Shown one piece after another: positions 16,630 through 25,500 of a stretch of DNA of 64,000 nucleotides (its first letter is position 1; every line of letters begins with the position of its first letter). The notes under the pieces were generated by a model. The model saw only the letters and a list, made by a program, of their open reading frames with translations. It did no database searches and was not told the origin of the DNA. The DNA is from PFJX01 sp964393825 (GTDB lineage: Bacteria > Pseudomonadota > Gammaproteobacteria > Burkholderiales > Thiobacillaceae). The stretch spans positions 48,032 to 112,031 of the forward strand of contig CAYMUY010000007.1 in assembly GCA_964393825.1 (NCBI GenBank). Reading direction: 5' to 3'. The translations under genes were made by a program, and so were the position numbers.

Positions 16630-18776
16630 GCCGCTTGCTCCATCACGTTTTTCGCACCCTGCAACTGTTTGAGCACGGCGTCACGGGGACCATCCAGCAC
16701 CACGCGGCCCTGGTCCATCACCACCAGACGGTCGACCAGCGGCAGCATGGCGGTGCGGTGGGTCACCAGGAGCAGGGTGACGTTGGCCAGGCGGTGCAGG
16801 TTCTGGATCAGCATCTGCTCGGTGGCGGGGTCCATCATGCTGGTCGGCTCATCCAGCAACAGCACATTGGGCTGGTGCGAGACCGCGCGGGCGATACAGA
16901 CCGCCTGGCGCTGGCCGCCGGAGATGCGCTCACCGCGCTCTCCCACCTGGGTGCCGAGGCCGTTCGGCATCTGTGCCAGGGTTTCCTCCAGGCAGGCGAA
17001 GCGGATGGCGCCCAGCAGTTGTTCATCCGAGACGTCGGTGGCCCCGAGCAGGATGTTCTCCCGGATGTCGCCGTGGAACAACACGATGTCCTGGGGCACA
17101 TAACCGATGCGGCGGCGCAGGCTCAAGGGCTCGATCTGGCCCACCGAGAGCCCGTCGATCAGCACCGTTCCCTGCTCCGGGCCATAAAGATTGACCAGCA
17201 TGCGCAGCAGGGTGCTCTTGCCGGATCCGATACGGCCGATAAAGCCGACTTTCTCGCCCGGCGCGATCTTCAGGTTCAGGCCCTTGAGCAGCGGCGGCGA
17301 GTCGGGATAGGCGAAGTGGACGTCGCGAAACTCGATCTGCCCGCGCAGGCTGGAGACATGCAGGCTGTCCACCTGTTCATCCACCGGTGAGGCCATCACC
17401 TTGTCCAGCGCGGTCAGCGCCAGCTTGGTCTGCTCGTAGCGGATGATCAGGCCGGCAATCTGCCCGGCCGGCGCCATCGCCCGCGCCGCCAGCATGGAGA
17501 CCGCAATCAACTGGCCCATGGTCAGTTTGCCATCGGCGATCATCATGGCGCCGAACACGATCAGCAGCACGGTGGTCAGCCCGGTCAGGGTGGCGGAGAG
17601 ATTGGTGCCGAAGGTGGACCATTCCCGCATCCGCACCGAGTTCTCGGAAATCCTGACCGTCAGCATCTCCCACTTGCGCCGCGACCAAGCATCCGCGCCC
17701 AGGCATTTGACGGTATCGAGGCCGTTCATGGTCTCGAACAGATGTGCCGTGCGCTGCGCACTCTCCTTCATGTTCTCGTTCAACACGCGGCCGATGGGAC
17801 GGCGCAGCAGCAAGGCGGCGACCAGGATGATCGGCACCATTACCAGCGGCACCAGCGCCAGCCAGCCCCCCACCAGGGCAATCACCGCTATGTAGAACAG
17901 CATGAACGGCAGGTCGCCGAGCAGGGTGAGGGTGGTGGAGGTGAAGAACTCGCGCACCGATTCGAAATCGCGCACCACATTGGCCAGCACCCCGCCGGAA
18001 GCCGGCCGCGAGGCGGCACGCAGCTTCAGGCTATGGGCAAAGATATGTGAGGACATCGCGACATCGGCACGGCGGCCGGCAGCTTCCAGCAGATAGCTGC
18101 GCAGCATTTTGATGATCAGGTCGAACAGCGTCACCACCACCACCGCCGTGGTGAGTACCCAGAGGCTGTCCAGGGCGTTGTTCGGCACCACGCGGTCATA
18201 GACCGCCATGGTGAAGAACGGGATCACCGCGCCGAACAGGTTGACCACGGCGGTGGCCAGCAGCGCCCAGCCGTAGATCGAGCGATTCTCCAGGAATACA
18301 TCCCAGAACCAGCGGCGCGGGTGCGCCTTCTGGTAGAGCAGGCTGCGTGCGTCGAAGTAGAAGACCGGCCGGGCGTAATACCAGTCGGCGTCGGCGTACT
18401 CCGCCGCCACCGTGGCCGTCGGCAGCCAGGTCAGGCCGTCGATTCCGGCCTGGGCGCATTCCAGACGATCCTGCTCCTTTTTCAGGACCACCACGGCCTC
18501 GCCCGCCGGCGTCAACGCCAGCGCCGGCAGCGCGGAATTGCGCAGTTGCCCGGGGCCGTCCTTGCATGGCGTCAGGCTCAGCCCGGCGCGCCCCGCGCAT
18601 TCGGCCAGTTCAATAGGCGTAATCCTGCCTTCGGGCAAGGGCACCCCGGCCACGATCTGGTCCGGATCAATCCCGCGGCCAAAGAAGCGCGCAAGGAATA
18701 GCAAGCGGTCCAGGGTGGCATCGACAGCAAGGCTGTCTGTTTGTTGTGAAACGACGAGGTCGGAAGTCGCGGTCAT
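16626..18776 (-). CDS. Type I secretion ABC transporter (LapB-like, degenerate C39 domain)
   Basis: A 716-residue permease-ATPase fusion. The N-terminal about 130 residues align with a C39 peptidase-like domain, but the catalytic Cys region lacks cysteine (LDRLLFLARFFGRG). It is therefore the non-cleaving CLD type that recruits RTX/adhesin substrates. Six membrane helices follow, then an ATPase domain with Walker A GRIGSGKST (about 515), signature ISGGQRQAV (about 615) and Walker B LLLDEPTSMMD (about 640). The start at ATG 18776 matches the usual length of LapB-type transporters; the frame stays open 46 codons upstream. No Shine-Dalgarno sequence is obvious. The most likely substrate is the signal-less giant adhesin encoded divergently from 19532. 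Confidence 0.92.
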   Translation of the reverse strand: MTATSDLVVSQQTDSLAVDATLDRLLFLARFFGRGIDPDQIVAGVPLPEGRITPIELAECAGRAGLSLTPCKDGPGQLRNSALPALALTPAGEAVVVLKKEQDRLECAQAGIDGLTWLPTATVAAEYADADWYYARPVFYFDARSLLYQKAHPRRWFWDVFLENRSIYGWALLATAVVNLFGAVIPFFTMAVYDRVVPNNALDSLWVLTTAVVVVTLFDLIIKMLRSYLLEAAGRRADVAMSSHIFAHSLKLRAASRPASGGVLANVVRDFESVREFFTSTTLTLLGDLPFMLFYIAVIALVGGWLALVPLVMVPIILVAALLLRRPIGRVLNENMKESAQRTAHLFETMNGLDTVKCLGADAWSRRKWEMLTVRISENSVRMREWSTFGTNLSATLTGLTTVLLIVFGAMMIADGKLTMGQLIAVSMLAARAMAPAGQIAGLIIRYEQTKLALTALDKVMASPVDEQVDSLHVSSLRGQIEFRDVHFAYPDSPPLLKGLNLKIAPGEKVGFIGRIGSGKSTLLRMLVNLYGPEQGTVLIDGLSVGQIEPLSLRRRIGYVPQDIVLFHGDIRENILLGATDVSDEQLLGAIRFACLEETLAQMPNGLGTQVGERGERISGGQRQAVCIARAVSHQPNVLLLDEPTSMMDPATEQMLIQNLHRLANVTLLLVTHRTAMLPLVDRLVVMDQGRVVLDGPRDAVLKQLQGAKNVMEQAA

Positions 18777-18889
18777 GGAAATGATCGACAAAAGTTGGAT
18801 GAAGCGCGCAATCGGGGCATCAATGCACAAGTCGCGGGTGGCCGCATTAGAACATGCGACAAGCCGCTGCGTGTCTGCGTTAGGCCCAG

Positions 18890-18907
18890 AAGTGACGGGC
18901 ATCACTT
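18890..18907. promoter_or_regulatory. CRP-like symmetric site
   Basis: AAGTGA-cgggca-TCACTT is a perfect 6-bp inverted repeat around 6 bp. Its inner part AGTGA-N6-TCACT is one symmetric substitution away from the CRP-family core TGTGA-N6-TCACA. It lies 114 bp upstream of the T1SS ABC start. CRP/Clp-type regulators control adhesin export in other proteobacteria; binding here is inferred. Confidence 0.45.
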
Positions 18908-18944
18908 TTATCAAAACAAGGCGTGACGAAATATCGCCAGTGAT

Positions 18945-18958
18945 GTCGAGAACTCGAC
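18945..18958. promoter_or_regulatory. Perfect 14-bp palindrome, possible operator
   Basis: GTCGAG-AA-CTCGAC is an exact 6-bp inverted repeat with a 2-bp centre, located in the hub between the T1SS operon and the sigma-54 promoter. No T-run follows, so it is not a terminator. The bound protein is unknown. Confidence 0.35.
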
Positions 18959-18977
18959 TATTCTGCCATGTAAAAAG

Positions 18978-18986
18978 TTATCCACA
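18978..18986 (+). promoter_or_regulatory. Perfect DnaA-box 9-mer (single copy)
   Basis: TTATCCACA matches the DnaA-box consensus exactly. There is one copy only and no origin-like cluster, so it may be chance or a DnaA-titrating/regulatory site. Confidence 0.3.
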
Positions 18987-19120
18987 GGGGAAGCGATTGA
19001 ATTCACAGGGAAAGCGTATGTCGGGAATGTTTACACTTTGCGAGGGGTTCTCAATCACCTACGACTGACGCGCTTCTTTGGCGGGTTCCAGTTGTCAGGT
19101 CTTTTTACAGCCTGGGAGCG

Positions 19121-19135
19121 TGGCATGTCCTTTGC
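19121..19135 (+). promoter_or_regulatory. Sigma-54 (-24/-12) promoter of the small PEP-CTERM gene
   Basis: TGGCATGTCCTTTGC matches the RpoN consensus TGGCAYG-N4-TTGC, with exactly 10 bp between the invariant GG (-24) and GC (-12). Transcription would begin near 19147, about 50 bp ahead of the ATG at 19200. PEP-CTERM genes in betaproteobacteria are known RpoN/PrsR targets, which supports the call. Confidence 0.75.
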
Positions 19136-19199
19136 GTTTACCGAGCGCAGGAAGTTCTGCGTACTTTCATTTTTTTACTTAAGTCTCAAGGGGAATTCC

Positions 19200-19346
19200 A
19201 TGCGTACTCTGCTTTCCATTGCTGTCCTGATGACCGCCGCGTTGCCGGCTCTTGCGTTTCCCGCGAATCCCGTTCCCGAGCCCGAGTCCCTGGCGCTGCT
19301 GGCCATTGGTGCGCTTGGCCTGGTGCTGGCACGTCGTCGCAAGTGA
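19200..19346 (+). CDS. Minimal PEP-CTERM sorting-domain protein (48 aa)
   Basis: A 48-residue secreted protein made almost only of sorting signals: an N-terminal signal peptide (about residues 1-19, ending LPALA), a few residues, then VPEPESLALLAIGALGLV and the basic end ARRRK. That is a full PEP-CTERM domain recognised by exosortase. After both cleavages fewer than about ten residues would remain, which is extraordinarily short for the family. ATG at 19200 follows AAGGGG; a frame extension upstream to 19038 has no support because it would start ahead of the sigma-54 promoter. The gene has its own promoter and terminator. It sits between the T1SS operon and the giant adhesin. No exosortase gene is in the window. 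Confidence 0.8.
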   Translation: MRTLLSIAVLMTAALPALAFPANPVPEPESLALLAIGALGLVLARRRK

Positions 19347-19352
19347 TGATCG

Positions 19353-19384
19353 AGAAGCCATCCATGGGGTGGCTTCTTTTTTAT
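19353..19384 (+). terminator. Rho-independent terminator of the PEP-CTERM gene
   Basis: AGAAGCCA (19353-19360) pairs with TGGCTTCT (19370-19377), extended by three more pairs (TCC/GGG) closing an ATG loop, followed by a run of T. It begins 7 bp after the stop codon and separates this gene from the adhesin. Confidence 0.85.
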
Positions 19385-19531
19385 CTCCAAGAGTGCAGTT
19401 CTATGTGTCCTGATGCCGCGGATGCTTCTGCCGTGCCAAGAGATATAGACCTGTGCTTTTCGGGAAATAACCGTTTCACCGAATCGCCGTCCAGACCATA
19501 ACCAATCACACACCTTGTGGAGATGTGAATC

Positions 19532-22500
19532 ATGAGCCAGCCATTGATCACGATTAATCTTGCGCTTTATCCGGGTCTCCTGGGGGAGCCGAGTCTTCTG
19601 GATGTTTATGTCACCTCCAACTCGCTGTTGAATCCGGCTTATCCCAATCCGCCTGGTACGCTTTATGACGGCTGGTGTCTCGATCCGAATATCAATATCA
19701 ATACCGTAACCAGCTATACGGCGTACGTCTATTCAACGACCGAGTTGAGCGTGCTGCAGGCGGGAATTCCCAGTCTTGGCAATCCGGATGGATTCCTCGG
19801 CAATCTTGATTCGGTCAATTGGCTGCTGGACTGGTATGACGGGACAAATCCAGGAATTTCATGGCAAGAGGTTCAATCCGCCATATGGAAACTGATGGGT
19901 GAGGACTGGACTACTCATTTCTCTCCTTCCCCGGGTACGGTCGATCTGGCGGATATCAATTCCATGTATAACGCTGCTCTGTCGCATGACGGCTTTGTGC
20001 CGGTCTGGGGTCAGAAAATCGGCGTCATACTGGATCCCATCGCGGCAAATGGAGCGCATCAGCAGCCGCTCATCATTGAAACGAATGTCGCCAAACTTGG
20101 TGATTATGTCTGGCACGACCTCAATGCCGATGGCATACAAAATGATGGGGCTGGAACGGGCATCGCGGGTGTGACGGTCACCCTGGTGCGCGATCTGAAT
20201 AATGATGGTGACTTCAATGACGCAAACGAAGTCCTGGCCACGACGACGACCGATGCCAACGGCCTCTATGCTTTCGATAGCCTTACCCCGGGATTGAACT
20301 ATCAGGTCCTGTTTGCGATGCCCGCGGGTTTTGACGCGGCTAGCCCGCGCCAGGCTGATTCCAATCCGGCATCCGGTACGAATAGTGATGGTCTGGTGTC
20401 CAACGTCATCACCTTGGGTTCGGGTCAATACAACCAAACGATTGACGCCGGCTTCTACAAGACCGCCAGCCTGGGCGACTACGTCTGGCACGATATCAAC
20501 AACAACGGCCAGCAGGATGATGGCGCCGCCAGCGGCCTGAACGGCGTCACGGTCAAGCTGTACAAGGCCGACGGCACCTTTGTGTCCAGCACCGTCACCG
20601 CCGACAAAGCCGGCCAGCCCGGCTACTACCTGTTCAACAACCTGGTCCCTGGCGACTACAAGGTCGAATTCGTCAAACCCGCCGGCTACGCCTTCGCTAA
20701 GCAGGACCAAGGCGCCGACACCAGCGACAGTGACGCCAACACCACCACCGGCATGACCATCGCCACCACCCTCACCAGCGGAGAAAACGACCTCTCGTGG
20801 GATGCCGGCCTGGTCAAGCTCGCCAGCATTGGCGACCGGGTGTGGGTCGACGACAACGCCAACGGCGTGCAGGACACTGGAGAAGTCGGCAAGGCCGGCG
20901 TCACGGTCGAGCTGTACACCTGCGTCAACAACCTGCCTGGCGTCCTGGTGGCCAGCACCGTCACCGCCGACGGCACCGGCGCCAACCCGATTGGCTACTA
21001 CAACTTCAGCGGCCTGCTGCCGGGCAACTACATCGTCAAATTCATCTCAGCCGACGGCAGCGTCTTCAGCACCCAGGACGCCACGATCGACACGGCCGAC
21101 AGCGACGCCAACAGCGCCGGCCTCACCGGCTGCTACACGCTCAACAGCGGCGACGTGAACACCACGGTGGACGCCGGCCTGTACCAGAAAGCCAGCCTGG
21201 GCGACTACGTCTGGCACGATATCAACAACAACGGCCAGCAGGATGNNNNNNNNNNNNNNNNNNNNNNNNNNNNNNNNNNNNNNNNNNNNNNNNNNNNNNN
21301 NNNNNNNNNNNNNNNNNNNNNNNNNNNNNNNNNNNNNNNNNNNNNCTCTCGTGGGATGCCGGCCTGGTCAAGCTCGCCAGCATTGGCGACCGGGTGTGGG
21401 AAGACAGCAACGGTAATGGCAAGCAGGACGGCAATGAGCCGGGCATCGGCGGCGTCAAGGTCACCCTGGTCAACTGCGCCACCAATGCCATCGTCGCCAC
21501 CACCACCACGGCCGACGGCACGGGCGCCAACCCGATTGGCTACTACAACTTTGCGGGCATCCCGCCCGGTACCTACCACGTCGTGTTCGAGACCCCGAAC
21601 GGCTATGTTGCGACCGTCGCCAACGTTGGCGGCAACAGCTTCGACACGATCGACAGCGACGCCGTCAATGGCGTCACCGGTTGCTACACCCTGAACAGTG
21701 GTGACAGCAATACCACGGTGGACGCCGGCTTCTACAAGACTGCCAGCCTGGGCGACCGCCTCTGGGTGGACAGCAATGGTGATGGCATCCAGAACGACGG
21801 TACCACCGGCCTCAGCGGCCAGACCATCACCCTGATCGGCGGTGGCGCCGACGGCCTGATCGCCACCACGGGTGACAACACCACGGCGACCACGACCACG
21901 GGTGCCGACGGCTACTACCAGTTCACGGGTCTTACCCCGGGCGTTGAATACCAGGTCCAGTTCAGCAAGCCTGCCGGCACGATATTTACCGGCCAGGACC
22001 TGGGCGGCAACGACGCGCTCGACTCCGACGTCAACGCAGCGGGTCTCTCCCAGATCGTCAAGCTCAGTTCGGGTGAGCACAACCCGACCATCGACGCCGG
22101 TGTCTATGCGCCCAATATCGGCATCGACATCGAGAAATATGTCCGCAGTGAATACACCAACGGCAGCAATGAGGGTGGCGAGGGCCTGACCCCGGGTTAC
22201 TGGAAGAACCATACCTCTGGCAAGAAGGGCCAGCCGAGCGAATGGGTCAAGACCGGCTTCAGTCCGAGTGACAGCTATGAGTCCATTTTCGGTGTCGACG
22301 TGCCGGGCACCCCGACCCTGCTGGATGCACTGAAGGCCAAGGGCGGCGGCATCTATGCCCTGATGCGTCATTCCACGGCAGCCCTGCTCAACGCGTCCGA
22401 TGGCTATGTCGATTATCTCTACAGCAGCGCCGAGGTCATCGCCATGACCCAGGCGGCCATTGCCAGCGCCAATTACGAACCGACCAAGGACCTGTTCGAT

Positions 22501-25500
22501 TTCCAGAACAACCTGGGTGCCGACCTGACCACGCCGGCGACGACGACGACGACCGTCGTTACCGACTGGTTCGACGCGGATACTCCCGCCGGCCCGTATA
22601 TCCCCGTTGGGGGCATGGCACAGTTCAAGTACGAGATCACCAATACCGGCTCGCTTGCCCTGAGCAACATCCAGGTGATTGATGACCGGATTGCCAGCCT
22701 CGTTTTTGTCGGCGGCGATGCCAACAACGACGGCAATCTCGATGTCGGTGAAACCTGGACCTACATGGCCAGCGAATATGTCACGACGGCGGGTCTGCAC
22801 ACCAACATCGGCACGGTGAGCGGCTATAGCGCCATTACCGGCACCAGCGTCACGGATTCTGATGCGGCGAACTACACGACTACCGAACAGATCGCCAGCA
22901 TCGGCGACCGCGTCTGGCTGGATGCCAACGCCAACGGTATCCAGGATCTCGGTGAAGACGGCATCGAGGGCGTCACGGTCAATCTGCTCAACGCGGCTGG
23001 CGTGATCCTGGCTACCACGCAGACGGATATCGACGGCGAATACCTGTTCGAAGACCTCACCCCCGGCGATTACATGGTCGAGGTGGTCACTCCCTCCGGC
23101 TACTTCGTCTCCCCGAAGGATGCCGGCGGCAATGACGCCAAGGACAGCGACATCGACCCGCTGACCGGACGCACCATCGTCACCACCCTGGTCGGTGGCG
23201 AATACGACATGACCTGGGACGCCGGCCTCTACCAGAAGGCCTCCATTGGCGACCGTGTCTGGCTCGACTGCAATGCCAACGGCATCCAGGATGGCAACGA
23301 GATCGGTCTTTCCGGCGTCACCGTGAAACTGTTGAGCAGTGCCGGCGCGGTGCTGGCGACCACCACCACCGACTTCCAGGGCAACTACCTGTTCAACAAC
23401 CTCACCCCCGGCGACTACGCCATCCAGGTGGTGGCGCCCACGGGCTACGGCTATACCGCCAGGGACCAGGGTGGTGATGACACGCGGGATTCCGATGTCG
23501 ATACCGTCACGGGCAAGACGATCACCACGACGCTGACTTCCGGCGAGAACGACCTGTCCTGGGATGCCGGCCTCACCACCGTGGGCGCCTGTGTCGACCT
23601 GGTCTTCAACGGCAGCAGCGCGACCGACGGCCCGGACGGCAACATTCGCAGCTACAGCCAGAACGGGCTCTCGGTGAACGTCAGCGCCTTCAGCCGCGAC
23701 AGGAGCACAGGTACCTGGGCAGATGCCTGGCTGGGCACCTACGGTGGCGGCCTGGGCGTGACCGACAGCAGTGAGGGCAGCGGTGGCAACAACAGCCACA
23801 CCGTCGACAACGTCGGCGGCCGCGACAACTATGTGATGTTCGAGTTCAGCCAGTTCGTGATGCTGGACAAGGCCTATCTGGGCTACGTGGTCGGCGACAG
23901 TGACATGCAGCTGTGGATCGGCAACTTCAACAGCCCGTTCACCAGCCACCTCAGCCTGAACGACGCGGTGCTGGCGCAGATGGGCTTCACCGAAGTGAAT
24001 ACCACCACCTTGACCACGGCGCGCTGGGCCGACCTGAACGCGGGCGAGTACCTGGGCAACGTCATCGTCATCGCCGCCGACACCACCGACATGTCGCCCG
24101 AGGACTACTTCAAGATCCAGACCCTGTCGGTCTGCACCCCGGCTTGCGGCCTCAACGCCAGCATCGGCGACCGCGTCTGGCTGGATGCCAACGGCAACGG
24201 CATCCAGGATGCGGGTGAGGTCGGCATTGCCGGCGTCAGCGTCAAGTTGCTGAGTTCGGCCGGCGCGGTGCTGTCCACCACGACTACGGATGCCAACGGC
24301 AATTACCTGTTCAGCAACCTCACCCCCGGCGACTATGCCGTGCAGGTGGTGGCGCCGAATGGCTATGTCTTCACCGGCAAGGATCAGGGCGGCAACGACG
24401 CCACCGACTCCGATGTCGACCCGACTACCGGCAAGACGATCGTCACCACGCTCACCGGCGGCGAGAACGATCTGAGCTGGGACGCCGGTCTTTACCAGTT
24501 GGCATCGATCGGGGACAAGGTCTGGCTGGATGCCAACAAGAACGGCATCCAGGATGCCGGAGAGACGGGCATGAGCGGCGTCAGCGTCAATCTGCTGAAT
24601 AGCGCCGGTGCGGTCATTGCCACCACGACGACCAATACCAGCGGCAACTACCTGTTCAGCAACCTGGCCCCCGGCGACTATGCCATTCAGGTCGCCGCCC
24701 CCAGTGGCTACGTCTTCTCGGCGAAGGATCAAGGCAGCAACGACGCGCTGGATTCCGACGTCGATAGCCTGACCGGCAAGACGGTGCTGACCAGCCTGAC
24801 TTCCGGTCAGAATGACCTGTCCTGGGACGCCGGCCTCTATCTGAACAAGGCCCGCCTTGGTGATACCGTCTGGGAAGACATGAACTACAACGGCATCCAG
24901 GATGCGGGCGAGGCGGGCATTGCGGGCGTCACCGTCAAGTTGCAGAACTCGTCGGGAACGACCCTGCAAACCAAGACTACGGATGCCAACGGCAACTATT
25001 TCTTCGATGTGGACGCTGGCACCTACAAGGTGACGGTGGTCAAGCCCAGCGGCTACCTGGTGACCAAGCAGGATCAGGGCACGAACGACGGCCTGGATTC
25101 GGACATCAATAGTTCCGGTGTCAGTGGCCTGTACACGGTGGCTGCAGGCGAGCAGAACCTGACCGTCGATGGCGGGCTCTACAGAAAAGCGTCCATCGGT
25201 GACAAGGTATGGCTGGACGCCAACGGAAACGGAGTGCAGGACGCGGGTGAGGCCGGCATTGCCGGTGTCAGCGTCAAGTTGCTGAGCGCAGCCGGCGCGG
25301 TGTTGTCCACGACCACGACCGATGCGAATGGCAACTACCTGTTCAGCAACCTCAACCCCGGCAGCTATGCCGTTCAGGTGGTGGCGCCAAGCGGTTACGT
25401 CTTCACCGGCAAGGACCAGGGTGGTAACGATGCCACGGACAGCGACTTCGACCCGGTGACTGGCAAGACCATCACCACCACGCTGGTTTCAGGTGAAAAC

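Larger units (their letters stand above)
18777..19199. other. 423-bp divergent regulatory hub between T1SS operon and PEP-CTERM/adhesin genes
   Basis: No convincing gene lies here; reading frames crossing it are shadows or unsupported extensions. It is more AT-rich than its neighbours. It holds a CRP-like dyad (18890-18907), a perfect palindrome (18945-18958), one perfect DnaA-box 9-mer (18978-18986) and a sigma-54 promoter (19121-19135), each listed separately. Confidence 0.6.

Noticed and set aside
18978..18986. DnaA box considered as part of a replication origin
   Set aside because: It is a single box with no cluster, no AT-rich unwinding region and no dnaA or gyrB nearby.
19038..19199. 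Upstream in-frame extension of the PEP-CTERM gene
   Set aside because: It would begin ahead of the sigma-54 promoter and destroy the obvious signal peptide starting at 19200.
19532..21694. A shorter adhesin ending at 21694
   Set aside because: The frame after the N run is nonsense with arginine/alanine-rich shadow sequence; the true frame resumes with LSWDAGLVKLASIGD. The break is caused by the arbitrary gap length, not by a pseudogene.
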